NCBI GenBank assembly: GCA_000687675.1
Contig: JHWS01000004.1
Location: 62,001 to 126,000 of the forward strand
Source of the DNA: Lachnospiraceae bacterium NC2008
Lineage (GTDB): Bacteria; Bacillota; Clostridia; Lachnospirales; Lachnospiraceae
Length of the DNA stretch: 64,000 bases
Direction: 5' to 3'
Shown: positions 45,031 through 53,502 of the stretch, in pieces
How the letters are laid out: every line of letters starts with the position of its first letter
Position numbering within the stretch: position 1 is the stretch's first letter
The notes under the pieces: generated by a model
The model's database searches: none
What the model was told of the DNA's origin: nothing
What the model saw: only the letters and a program-made list of their open reading frames with translations
Translations under genes and position numbers: made by a program

Positions 45031-45849
45031 ATGAAAAAATACAGATTGCCAATCATATTGCTTGCGGTATTTGAAGCAGTTGCAATATCACTGTGGCTGA
45101 CAAAGGATAACTTGTTTTATCTGATTAACTTTAGTTACATAGGCTTATCCGTATCCCTGGGGATGTTTCTTTTAATAAAAAAGTATAAATATGCCAGACA
45201 TCTGGTACAGTTGCTTGTAGGTTTGTATATGCTGATTTATCTTGGACTTATCTGTCAGGAAAATATGCAGATAGAAGGCTTCTGGTATTATCTCTTTACA
45301 GGAGTATTTGAGGCTGCAACCATACATTATGCAGTTGCAAAGATATTCGGACCCCTTATCTTTGGAAGAGGGTGGTGTGGATATGCCTGCTGGACAGCTA
45401 TGGTTCTTGACTTTCTCCCTTATAAGAAGCCAAAGGAGGAAAGAAAGAAACTTGGCTGGATCAGATATATAACTTTTGCTTTGGCATTGATATTCGTAGC
45501 AGGATTGTTTCTTGCACACGTAGGAAATATTGAACATATCATGTTTTATGCGTTTATTATTGGAAATATAGCCTACTACCTAATTGGCATCATTTTAGCC
45601 TTTGCTTTTAAGGACAATAGGGCTTTCTGTAAATATATCTGCCCAATTACAGTGTTCCTCAAGCCTATGAGTTACTTTTCACTAATTAGAATTAAGTGTG
45701 ATAAAGATAAATGCATATCATGTGGAAAATGCAAGCGAGTATGTCCGATGGATGTGGATGTGACAGATAATTCCAGAAAGCGTAAAAATGGAACGGAATG
45801 TATTCTATGCATGGAATGTGTACAGGAGTGTCCAAAGAAAGCTCTATAA
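45031..45849 (+). CDS. Membrane-bound 4Fe-4S protein (NapH/NosR-like)
   Basis: A 272-residue protein: about five TM helices, the redox-linked segment GRGWCGYAC with a CxxxC pattern near 112-120, a second Cys pair region (FCKYICPI) near 200, and a C-terminal two-cluster ferredoxin (CISCGKCKRVCP and CILCMECVQECP). It would carry electrons across or along the membrane. ATG 45031 is better spaced from AAAGGGA than ATG 45025. It ends the ABC-LytTR operon; a link to export is not obvious. Confidence 0.87.
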   Translation: MKKYRLPIILLAVFEAVAISLWLTKDNLFYLINFSYIGLSVSLGMFLLIKKYKYARHLVQLLVGLYMLIYLGLICQENMQIEGFWYYLFTGVFEAATIHYAVAKIFGPLIFGRGWCGYACWTAMVLDFLPYKKPKEERKKLGWIRYITFALALIFVAGLFLAHVGNIEHIMFYAFIIGNIAYYLIGIILAFAFKDNRAFCKYICPITVFLKPMSYFSLIRIKCDKDKCISCGKCKRVCPMDVDVTDNSRKRKNGTECILCMECVQECPKKAL

Positions 45850-45928
45850 ATGCTCGCTTGGCTTGTGACTTTGTGGTAGAATATTAACGGAGACTAATTT
45901 AATCCTTTAATAATTTTGGGGGACTATT

Positions 45929-48100
45929 ATGGGGATTACAGAAGAAAAGTCAACGTTAGGCGATGAAAAGCGTTCTATTTTAGATGAGTATTCTAACAGG
46001 GTATTTAAGCTCGTTGTTCTTATAGTACCTATTTTCTTTATGTGTGGTAATGCCACTATGACCGTTATGTATTACATGGGGAAATATTCCAATGTAAATA
46101 TCGCGTTTATGTGGTTTTCCAATTCTATTGACATTTGCTTTCTTATAGTAGGAATATATCTTGTAAAGAGTAGTTATGGGCAGAAAGGTTTATTGATTCG
46201 TGATAAACTAATCACTGCAAAAATTATTCTTTTATCTATGGTTGTTTTGCAATGGAATCTTAATTCTTACATATGCCCTTTTGAAGATTTTTGGGCATAT
46301 GCGCCTCTTTTTGTAATTGTTGTTGCATTTTTCTTTGATGTTAAGCTAGTTGGTGCAGCTACTTTTACAATTTTGCTTTCTATGATTATCTCCTGGATTG
46401 TTAATGGAGAGCATCTTCTTCCGGCACGAGATGAATTCTACACTCTTAATCTTATATTCAGATTGGTCTGTCTAACATTTACTCTTTTATGCATAAATAT
46501 AGTTACATGGTTCGGAAAGGTATTTATTATTGAAAATATACTTTCACGTGAAAAAGAACGTGAGATGAAAGAAAAGAGCGAAGGTCTAGCTCGTGAGGCA
46601 AGATTAAAGTCAGACTTTCTTGCTAACATGTCTCATGAAATTAGAACTCCTATGAATGCAGTTATAGGTATGGCAGAGATCGCTATGAGGGAAGATTTAA
46701 CTCCAGGTGCCAGAGACTGTCTTAATCAGATTCAGAAATCAGGACGCAACCTTCTAAATATTATTAATGATATCCTTGACTACTCTAAAATCGAAGCAGG
46801 CAAGATGGAGATTGTTAAGGAAAAATATGAACCTGTAAAAGAGCTTACTGATATTGCCAATGTATTAGCAACCAGAGTGGGAGATAAGAAGATAGAACTC
46901 TTCGTATCAGTTGATTCTAGTATCCCACATGCTCTTCAAGGCGACCCTATGCGTATAAGACAGGTTCTTATTAATCTTGCTAACAATGCAATTAAATTTA
47001 CCTATGAAGGTAATGTTGGAATATTCGTATCTTGCGAAAGGGTAGACGAGGACAATGTTGTCCTTAAATACGACATCATGGATACCGGTATCGGTATTAA
47101 GGAAGAAGATATGGAAAAACTCTTTGTCAGCTTCCAGCAGGTTGATTCTAAGAGAAATCGTTCTATAGAAGGAACTGGTCTTGGCCTTGCCATATCTCAA
47201 AGACTTGTTGAAGCCATGGGAGGCAAAATTGGTGTTAATTCCAAGTACGGTGAGGGATCAGATTTTTGGTTTACTATTCCTCAAAAAATTATGGACGATT
47301 CGAAAGACTTGGTTGTTAAAGACGCCAAGAATAAGAGGGCTGTGTTCTTAGAAAAAGAAACTAATAGCGTTACTGTATTTATGGTTGAGATGGATAGATT
47401 TGGTATCCAAAAGGGAGCCATATCTAATCTTAACGAATACAAGGCTGTTCCTGGTGTTAGGGATTATCTCTTCTTTAACTATAATCTTTACGATGATAGT
47501 TTGAGGGACTTCTTAAAAACTCATTCAGATATAACAGGTATAGTATTTATTGATTTTAATTCTGAGTTCAAACCAGATGTTAGCAATCTTTATATACTTA
47601 GACGACCAATTACAACACAGAAGATTGCAAGCTTGTTAAATGACGATGATAAGGATACTTTAGTAAGAGAAGAAGAAGGAGCCTACACAATAAATATAAC
47701 TGCTCCAGATGCTGATATTCTTATTGTTGATGACAATCCTATAAACCTTGCTATTGCTGAAGGACTTCTAGCTACTATGGAAATGAAAATCGATACAGCT
47801 ATGAGCGGTAAAGAAGCAATAGATATGATTAAGAAAAAGGATTACGATATAGTCTTTATGGACCACATGATGCCTGAGATGGACGGCGTGGATGCTACTA
47901 AGATAATTCGAGATACCTTAAAAAGTTCAGAAGAACTAGTTATTATTGCTCTAACAGCCAATGCAGTAGAGGAAGCAAAACAGCAATTCTTCGATGCGGG
48001 TATGAACGATTTTGTTGCCAAACCAATAGATATTAAAGAATTAGTATCGAAGATAAAAAGATGGCTGCCAGAAGAAAAGATAATTGATGGAACAAAATAG
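45929..48100 (+). CDS. Hybrid sensor histidine kinase/response regulator
   Basis: 723 residues: six predicted N-terminal TM helices (about 28-215), a short coiled linker, HisKA with phospho-acceptor His 236 in MSHEIRTP, HATPase_c (N-box NLANNAIKF, G1 DTGIGI, G2 GTGLGL), a divergent receiver-like region (about 470-570) without a clear phospho-site, and a true receiver at the C-terminus with Asp 645 (MDHMMPEMDG). There is no Hpt domain, so a separate Hpt protein would be needed for relay. The membrane sensor is of MASE type; ligand unknown. Confidence 0.92.
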   Translation: MGITEEKSTLGDEKRSILDEYSNRVFKLVVLIVPIFFMCGNATMTVMYYMGKYSNVNIAFMWFSNSIDICFLIVGIYLVKSSYGQKGLLIRDKLITAKIILLSMVVLQWNLNSYICPFEDFWAYAPLFVIVVAFFFDVKLVGAATFTILLSMIISWIVNGEHLLPARDEFYTLNLIFRLVCLTFTLLCINIVTWFGKVFIIENILSREKEREMKEKSEGLAREARLKSDFLANMSHEIRTPMNAVIGMAEIAMREDLTPGARDCLNQIQKSGRNLLNIINDILDYSKIEAGKMEIVKEKYEPVKELTDIANVLATRVGDKKIELFVSVDSSIPHALQGDPMRIRQVLINLANNAIKFTYEGNVGIFVSCERVDEDNVVLKYDIMDTGIGIKEEDMEKLFVSFQQVDSKRNRSIEGTGLGLAISQRLVEAMGGKIGVNSKYGEGSDFWFTIPQKIMDDSKDLVVKDAKNKRAVFLEKETNSVTVFMVEMDRFGIQKGAISNLNEYKAVPGVRDYLFFNYNLYDDSLRDFLKTHSDITGIVFIDFNSEFKPDVSNLYILRRPITTQKIASLLNDDDKDTLVREEEGAYTINITAPDADILIVDDNPINLAIAEGLLATMEMKIDTAMSGKEAIDMIKKKDYDIVFMDHMMPEMDGVDATKIIRDTLKSSEELVIIALTANAVEEAKQQFFDAGMNDFVAKPIDIKELVSKIKRWLPEEKIIDGTK

Positions 48101-48118
48101 AACAGAAGATTATATATA

Positions 48119-48154
48119 AAAACACGTCCCTATATCAGAATAAGGACGTGTTTT
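48119..48154. terminator. Bidirectional terminator
   Basis: An 11-bp stem (48119-48129 with 48144-48154), AAAACACGTCC/GGACGTGTTTT, lies between the convergent kinase and zinc-ribbon genes; the A/T ends give a T run in both directions. Confidence 0.85.
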
Positions 48155-48176
48155 AATTTCTTCAAAATACTTAGTT

Positions 48177-49382
48177 TTAATAAGTTACGTAGTCAAGAAT
48201 GTACCAGCTGCCGTCTATTTTAACCATGAATATAGTAGGCGTTACAGAACTAAATGTAACAGTTTTACCATTAGTGTTATCTAAATTATTAAAAGAAATG
48301 TTTACCGAGCAGTATTTTGCATCTTCTATTGAATCTCTATTAAAATCACAGGAATCTTCAATTGCTGTTAAGCTTTCGTCTACCACTCCTAAAAGATTGG
48401 AATCATATATTGAACTAAGACTTATATCAAATTTATATTCATCTTCAATATATGGACGTAATGAGTCTGTAAAGGATATAAATGCATCGTTATTGTAGTC
48501 GTATATAGCAGGGTAGCAAATATCAGAAGGTACTTTATCAACACCGCGTACAGCTGCTTCACACCATATACTCGCAATATCTTCAGGAGTATAATCTGAG
48601 GCTACGTCATTTGAACTATTGTCCACTTGATCATCGTCCTTTTTACTATCATCCTTTGTGTCATCATCTTTTGAAGTATCAGCTTTTGAGTTATCAATAG
48701 TTACATTATCAATTGTCGCTGTATTAAATTCTTCTTCATCTTCAGTTACCAGAGGATAGTGAGCAACCTCTGGGCTGTTAGTAGCCATATCATTAAATGG
48801 ATCTAGTAAAACATACCACTTCTTATCATATTTCATTAAAGTAAAAGTACCTGTGTAAGTATATCCTTCAAGTGAAAATTCTACCTTAAGACGACCAAAT
48901 TCTTCAATTTTATCTTCATCTAATTTCGCTACTGCTTTTATAAGTTCTATGCTTTCATCAGCTTTTGAACCAGTATATTCTTTATAGTCTTTAAAAGTGT
49001 ATTCTATTGTGCCATTCTGATTTTTAAAATAATCGACTAAATTATTGATTACTGCAGTTTGATTAAATCTGAGCCATGTACACATATCAGGTAAATAGCA
49101 ATCCTCTATTTTATCCGTATCACCCTTTTGCAGAGCCTTCATGTATTTTTTAGCAACATCTTCTGGTGTAGAAACCTTTGATGCTGAAGATCTCTCTGAA
49201 GGTGAAGATTTAGGAATAATTAATATTACCCCCACAGCTATAGCAATTAGAACTAAAACTATTGCTGAAATAATTAATGGCTTTTTACTTTTCTTTTTTA
49301 CAGGAGCATATAAAGGTGCTCCGCATGAATAACAAAAGCCAGTGTTATCTGGATTATTAGACCCACAATTACCACAAAACAT
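48177..49382 (-). CDS. Zinc-ribbon, single-TM protein with extracellular domains
   Basis: 401 residues: a zinc ribbon at the very start (CGNCGSNNPDNTGFCYSCGAPL), a TM helix (about 33-56), an NTF2/DUF4878-like extracellular domain (about 70-200; TPEDVAKKYMKALQKGDTDKIEDCY), an Asp/Lys/Ser low-complexity linker (about 230-265) and a second similar domain (about 266-401; YTPEDIASIWCEAAVRG). The repeated TPEDVA/TPEDIA starts suggest an internal duplication. Role unknown. Confidence 0.75.
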   Translation of the reverse strand: MFCGNCGSNNPDNTGFCYSCGAPLYAPVKKKSKKPLIISAIVLVLIAIAVGVILIIPKSSPSERSSASKVSTPEDVAKKYMKALQKGDTDKIEDCYLPDMCTWLRFNQTAVINNLVDYFKNQNGTIEYTFKDYKEYTGSKADESIELIKAVAKLDEDKIEEFGRLKVEFSLEGYTYTGTFTLMKYDKKWYVLLDPFNDMATNSPEVAHYPLVTEDEEEFNTATIDNVTIDNSKADTSKDDDTKDDSKKDDDQVDNSSNDVASDYTPEDIASIWCEAAVRGVDKVPSDICYPAIYDYNNDAFISFTDSLRPYIEDEYKFDISLSSIYDSNLLGVVDESLTAIEDSCDFNRDSIEDAKYCSVNISFNNLDNTNGKTVTFSSVTPTIFMVKIDGSWYILDYVTY

Positions 49383-49484
49383 ATTACTTTCTCTCCTTAT
49401 ATTTTAAATTATATAATGTGCCTTCTTGTATCTAACCATATTGGCTAAAACCTTACAAGCGTTAAGTTTTGTGAGGGGGAATAC

Positions 49485-49550
49485 ATGAAAATTCAAGGCC
49501 GATTTTGTGGGGAAATTAAAAAAATCCCCCATTATAAATGGGGGACATGA
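49485..49550 (+). CDS. Possible 21-residue peptide gene
   Basis: ATG behind a strong Shine-Dalgarno (GAGGGGG, 5-bp spacing) opens a 21-codon frame: a basic peptide with one Cys and a Trp near the end (RFCGEIKK ... HYKWGT). It overlaps the minus-strand feoB terminator. It could equally be chance. A TATAAT at 49412-49417 is present, without a good -35. Confidence 0.2.
   Translation: MKIQGRFCGEIKKIPHYKWGT
49516..49545 (-). terminator. Terminator of the minus-strand feoB
   Basis: On the minus strand, the 9-bp stem TCCCCCATT/AATGGGGGA (49545-49525) is followed by TTTTTTTAATTT. Confidence 0.9.
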
Positions 49551-49575
49551 GCCAGAAATATTAGAGAGAGTCACC

Positions 49576-51912
49576 TTACAACATCATCACTATAAGGTGG
49601 ATAGTCATAGCTGCTATCCAAGCTATAAAGCACTGCCATAAAACAACAAAGAGGGCCCATTTTCTTCCAAGTTCTCTTCGAATAGAAGCAATTGCAGCAA
49701 CGCATGGAGTGTACAGAAGTGAGAATACAAGTAGGGAAGCTGCTACTGCACTAGTCATAAATGCAGTAACATCCTGGCCATATAAGATACCAAGCGTTGA
49801 AACAACGCTTTCCTTAGCCATAAATCCGCTAATTAAAGCAGTACATATTCTCCAGTCACCAAGACCAGCAGGAGCCATAAGAGGTGCCATCCAGCCAGCT
49901 ATAACAGCTAATATACTATCCTGCTGGTTGCTTACAAGATTGAAATGGAAGTCAAAACTCTGTAGTAACCAAATTACAATTGTTGCAATAAAAATAACTG
50001 TAAATGCTCGTTGCAAAAAGTCTTTAGCCTTCTCCCAAAGAAGCTGTCTAACATTCTTAAAACTTGGCATACGGTAGTTTGGAAGCTCCATTACAAAAGG
50101 AACAGCCTCGCCTTTAAATTTAGTGCCTCTTAGTAGAAGAGCAACTAATATAGATATTACTATTCCAAGAAGATAAAGCCCTATTAATATTAGCGCCTTG
50201 TACTTAGGAAAAAATGCATCTACAAAGAAAGCATAGATTGGCATCTTTGCAGTACAGCTCATAAATGGTGTAAGAAGAATAGTCATCTTTCTATCACGTT
50301 CACTAGGAAGAGTACGTGTAGACATGACAGCAGGAACTGTACATCCAAAACCTATAAGCATAGGAACAATACTTCTCCCAGAAAGACCGATTTTTCTAAG
50401 AAGCTTATCCATAAAGAAGGCAACTCTTGCTATATATCCTGAATCTTCAAGAAGTGACAGGAAGAAGAAGAGGGTTACGATAATAGGAAGGAAGCTAAGT
50501 ACTCCACCTACGCCTGCAAATACACCATCTATAATAAGACCGTGAAGAACCTTGTTAACTCCAGCCGAGGTTAGCCCTTTATCTGCCAAGCTAGTAAGTT
50601 TATCTATTCCAGCTTCTAACCAGCCTTGAAGTGTACCTCCTATGACATCAAATGTTAAGAAGGATACTATAAACATAATTAATATAAAGAGCGGAATAGC
50701 AGTCCATTTTCCAGTAAGGATACGGTCAATCTTTTCACTTCGCTGACTTTCTTTACTTTTCTTTGGCTTATGAACAAATGCGCTACATATCTTCTTTATA
50801 AATGAATAACGCATATCAGCAATAGCGGCGCTTCTATCAAGCTCTCTTTCTTTCTCCATCTGAAGAACCATATGCTCGATGGTTTCTTTTTCATTATCAT
50901 CTAGCATAAGTTTGTCTAAAACTATGCTATCACCTTCGATAACCTTGCTTGCAGCAAATCTAACTGGTACATCAGCCTTCTTAGCGTGGTCTTCAATAAG
51001 ATGAATAACAGCATGTATAGTTCTGTGAACAGCACCGTTATGATCATTCTCATCACAAAAGTCCTGTCTTAGAGGTCTTTCCTGGTAGTGAGCAATATGA
51101 ACAGCATGCTCTATAAGTTCGTGTATACCCTGATTTTTAGCTGCTGAAATAGGAACTACAGGCACACCAAGAGCAGCTTCCATAGCATTGACATCTATGC
51201 TTCCCCCATTAGTTGTTATCTCATCCATCATATTAAGAGCAACAACCATAGGAATATTCATTTCAAGGAGCTGCATGGTTAAATAAAGGTTTCTATGAAT
51301 ATTAGTAGCGTCTACGATATTGATGATTGCCTTTGGCTTCTCATTTAAAACAAAGTTCCTGGAGACGATTTCCTCGCTACTATATGGCGACATGGAATAT
51401 ATTCCAGGAAGATCTGTAACAAGAGTATTTTGATGATCTCTAATCTGACCATCCTTACGGTCCACAGTAACACCTGGGAAGTTACCAACGTGCTGATTTG
51501 AACCAGTAAGCTGGTTAAATAAAGTTGTTTTACCACAGTTCTGGTTTCCAACTAAGGCAAATGTTAGCAAAGTATCTTCTGGGAGAGGCTTAGATTCGTC
51601 CTTTTTATGATATTTACCACCTTCACCAAGACCTGGGTGAACTGTTTTATTATATGTTTTCTTTTCGGATGAACCTTCCGATGGAGTTTCTTTTAATTCA
51701 ACATCTATTTTCTCAGCATCTGCAAGTCTAAGAGTTAGCTGATATCCATGTATCATAAGCTCCATAGGGTCTCCAAGAGGAGCATACTTAACTACTGTAA
51801 CCTCTGCTCCAGGAATAACTCCCATATCAAGAAAATGCTGTCTAAGGGCACCTTCTCCACCAACTTTAGTAATTGCACATGTTGATCCGATTTTAACTTC
51901 TTTAAGTGTCAT
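49576..51912 (-). CDS. feoB: Fe(II) transporter FeoB with fused N-terminal FeoA domain
   Basis: A 778-residue fusion: FeoA/SH3-like domain (1-72), a charged linker (73-115), a G-protein domain with G1 GNQNCGKTT (122-130), G3 DLPG, G4 NMMD, then the membrane domain with two gates. The canonical gate motifs are intact: FGCTVPAVMSTRTL and PFMSCTAKMPIYAFF. FeoB moves Fe2+ across the cytoplasmic membrane under GTP control. It is monocistronic and divergent from the EFR1-type gene, with no GTTAG-N6-CTAAC operator, unlike the two other feo loci here. Confidence 0.95.
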   Translation of the reverse strand: MTLKEVKIGSTCAITKVGGEGALRQHFLDMGVIPGAEVTVVKYAPLGDPMELMIHGYQLTLRLADAEKIDVELKETPSEGSSEKKTYNKTVHPGLGEGGKYHKKDESKPLPEDTLLTFALVGNQNCGKTTLFNQLTGSNQHVGNFPGVTVDRKDGQIRDHQNTLVTDLPGIYSMSPYSSEEIVSRNFVLNEKPKAIINIVDATNIHRNLYLTMQLLEMNIPMVVALNMMDEITTNGGSIDVNAMEAALGVPVVPISAAKNQGIHELIEHAVHIAHYQERPLRQDFCDENDHNGAVHRTIHAVIHLIEDHAKKADVPVRFAASKVIEGDSIVLDKLMLDDNEKETIEHMVLQMEKERELDRSAAIADMRYSFIKKICSAFVHKPKKSKESQRSEKIDRILTGKWTAIPLFILIMFIVSFLTFDVIGGTLQGWLEAGIDKLTSLADKGLTSAGVNKVLHGLIIDGVFAGVGGVLSFLPIIVTLFFFLSLLEDSGYIARVAFFMDKLLRKIGLSGRSIVPMLIGFGCTVPAVMSTRTLPSERDRKMTILLTPFMSCTAKMPIYAFFVDAFFPKYKALILIGLYLLGIVISILVALLLRGTKFKGEAVPFVMELPNYRMPSFKNVRQLLWEKAKDFLQRAFTVIFIATIVIWLLQSFDFHFNLVSNQQDSILAVIAGWMAPLMAPAGLGDWRICTALISGFMAKESVVSTLGILYGQDVTAFMTSAVAASLLVFSLLYTPCVAAIASIRRELGRKWALFVVLWQCFIAWIAAMTIHLIVMML

Positions 51913-52051
51913 GATTTTTCCTATATATAATGATAATTTTATGAACTTTTTTATATTATACGATACTTTTTAGCTATATGCAGTTTATAATATACAAGAA
52001 TAAGGAAAGAATAGGTAAAGATTAGGGAATCTATTAGAGGAGATTGAGATA

Positions 52052-52819
52052 ATGGTTTTTTATTTTACTGGAACAGGAAATAGTAGATTCATAGCTGAAA
52101 GAGTAGCAGAGATATTAGGCGAGAAGGCAACTGATATTTCTACATATATAAAAGAAAACAAATATGGTGACTTTAAAGAAGAAGGGACATATGTATTTGT
52201 AGCTCCTTGTTATGTATCAGCTCCAGCCAGAGCCATGATGGACTTTATCAAAAACTCATCATTCCCTAAGGGAATAAAGGCGTATTTCTTAATTACTGCA
52301 GCTGTTTATATGGGATCATCACCTGCATACTGCAAGAAGATGGCTAAGAAAAAAGGCTTCCAGTATATGGGAACAGAAAATATTGTTATGCCTCAGAACT
52401 ATCTTACATATTTCAAAACTAAAGGAATAGAAGAGAATATAGGTATAGTTAAATCAGCAATACCAGAAATAGATAAGTTTGGAAATAAAATAAAAGAAGG
52501 TCAGATGTTAACTGACAAGAAAATAAAATTATTAGAGATTCCTTTTACAGAACTTGTTTGCATAATCTATTACAACCTTTTTATGAAGACAAAGCAGTTC
52601 TGCGTATCAGGAGACTGTATCTCATGTGGTAAATGCGTAAGGGAATGCCCTTATGGAAATATATCTTTAAAAGACGGTAAGCCAGTATGGGGAAAGAAGT
52701 GTACTCATTGTATGGCTTGTATTAACCGTTGTCCTAAAACTGCCATAGAATATGGCAAGATGTCTATAGGTAAGCCTCGTTACCCAGGACCAACTGAAGT
52801 ATTAAAAATGGATAAATAA
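52052..52819 (+). CDS. EFR1-family flavodoxin-ferredoxin fusion protein
   Basis: 255 residues: a flavodoxin-like N-terminal domain (FYFTGTGNSR near 3-12, the FMN phosphate loop) and a C-terminal 2[4Fe-4S] ferredoxin (CISCGKCVRECP near 190 and CTHCMACINRCP near 217). Predicted cytoplasmic electron carrier. It sits between two feo loci; reduction of ferric iron is a reasonable idea but unproven. AGAGGAG precedes the ATG; a TATAAT lies at 51986-51991. Confidence 0.88.
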   Translation: MVFYFTGTGNSRFIAERVAEILGEKATDISTYIKENKYGDFKEEGTYVFVAPCYVSAPARAMMDFIKNSSFPKGIKAYFLITAAVYMGSSPAYCKKMAKKKGFQYMGTENIVMPQNYLTYFKTKGIEENIGIVKSAIPEIDKFGNKIKEGQMLTDKKIKLLEIPFTELVCIIYYNLFMKTKQFCVSGDCISCGKCVRECPYGNISLKDGKPVWGKKCTHCMACINRCPKTAIEYGKMSIGKPRYPGPTEVLKMDK

Positions 52820-52868
52820 TTTCGATTATTACTAATAATAATTATCAGCGATATTTATTATTAGTCTA

Positions 52869-52897
52869 TTGACATGTTAGTAACGTCTAACTATAAT
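52869..52897 (+). promoter_or_regulatory. Consensus SigA promoter of the feoA-feoA-feoB operon
   Basis: TTGACA (52869-52874), exactly 17 bp, TATAAT (52892-52897): both hexamers perfect. The spacer is filled by the first GTTAG-N6-CTAAC operator. Confidence 0.93.
52876..52891. promoter_or_regulatory. DtxR/IdeR-like operator 1
   Basis: GTTAGTAACGTCTAAC, a 16-bp GTTAG-N6-CTAAC inverted repeat that lies exactly between -35 and -10. Its half-sites resemble the core of DtxR-family boxes (TTAGGTTAG...CTAACCTAA). A bound repressor would block polymerase. Confidence 0.82.
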
Positions 52898-52905
52898 GAG
52901 AGACG

Positions 52906-52921
52906 GTTAGGGTTAGCTAAC
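52906..52921. promoter_or_regulatory. DtxR/IdeR-like operator 2
   Basis: GTTAGGGTTAGCTAAC, centred 30 bp (about three helical turns) after operator 1 and overlapping the expected transcription start near 52904. Confidence 0.82.
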
Positions 52922-52930
52922 GAATATAAA

Positions 52931-52952
52931 TAGGATGGTAACTGCCATCCTA
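52931..52952 (+). other. 5' UTR hairpin
   Basis: The 8-bp perfect stem TAGGATGG/CCATCCTA with a 6-base loop lies between operators 2 and 3. It has no T run, so it is not a terminator. Confidence 0.6.
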
Positions 52953-52967
52953 CAATAAAAGTGTTGG

Positions 52968-52983
52968 GTTAGTTATAACTAAC
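52968..52983. promoter_or_regulatory. DtxR/IdeR-like operator 3
   Basis: GTTAGTTATAACTAAC, a perfect 16-bp palindrome, centred 62 bp after operator 2 (about six helical turns) and just ahead of the feoA ribosome site. Confidence 0.82.
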
Positions 52984-53001
52984 TATGTAAAAGGAGAGAC
53001 A

Positions 53002-53214
53002 ATGATGCCACTTGTATATGCAGATAAAGAAACTAGTCAGATTATAAAGAAAATAGGCGGTAGCCCTGAAGTTAAGAAACATCTTGAAGATCTTGGCTTC
53101 AATGTTGGCGGTGAGGTTAGTGTTATAAGTTCTCTTGGAGACAACCTTATCGTGAAGATTAAAGAAAGCCGTGTAGCAGTAAGCGAAGAACTTGCCAGAA
53201 AAATTATGGTGTAG
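53002..53214 (+). CDS. feoA: FeoA-like protein (first of tandem pair)
   Basis: A 70-residue SH3-like FeoA domain: KKHLEDLGFNVGGEVSVISSLGDNLIVKIKESRVAVS matches the central barrel. AAGGAG precedes two adjacent ATGs (53002 and 53005); the first is used here. FeoA proteins modulate FeoB. It is the first gene after the triple operator. It is less canonical than the second FeoA, lacking the GDP-x-E part of APLGDPIE. Confidence 0.9.
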   Translation: MMPLVYADKETSQIIKKIGGSPEVKKHLEDLGFNVGGEVSVISSLGDNLIVKIKESRVAVSEELARKIMV

Positions 53215-53215
53215 T

Positions 53216-53231
53216 GTTAGCTTTTGCAAAC
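53216..53231. promoter_or_regulatory. Degenerate operator-like site between the feoA genes
   Basis: GTTAGCTTTTGCAAAC matches GTTAG-N6-CTAAC with one mismatch (CAAAC). It starts 2 bp after the first feoA stop. Confidence 0.35.
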
Positions 53232-53265
53232 GGCATAATAGTCATAATGACTGGAGGAAATAAAG

Positions 53266-53484
53266 ATGACATTAAAAGACGTAAAAGTAGGTCAAACAGT
53301 AACCGTCGTAAAGCTTAATGGCGAAGGTGCTGTAAAGAGAAGGCTTATGGACATGGGGATCACTAAGAAAACCTCTGTATATGTTCGTAAAGTGGCGCCT
53401 CTTGGAGATCCAATCGAAGTAACAGTAAGAAATTACGAATTATCACTTCGTAAGGCTGATGCTGAGATGATTGAAGTTGAGTAA
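53266..53484 (+). CDS. feoA: FeoA (second of tandem pair)
   Basis: A 72-residue canonical FeoA: GEGAVKRRLMDMGITKKTSVYVRKVAPLGDP is the family core. AGGAGG lies upstream. It is nearly collinear with the FeoA domain fused to the minus-strand FeoB (both start MTLK and share APLGDP). It is 18 bp before feoB and co-transcribed with it. Confidence 0.94.
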   Translation: MTLKDVKVGQTVTVVKLNGEGAVKRRLMDMGITKKTSVYVRKVAPLGDPIEVTVRNYELSLRKADAEMIEVE

Positions 53485-53502
53485 GAGAAAGGAAGAATAG
53501 CA

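Noticed and set aside
52931-52952. Terminator or riboswitch in the feoA leader
   Set aside because: It is a single short hairpin without a T run or any conserved aptamer sequence.
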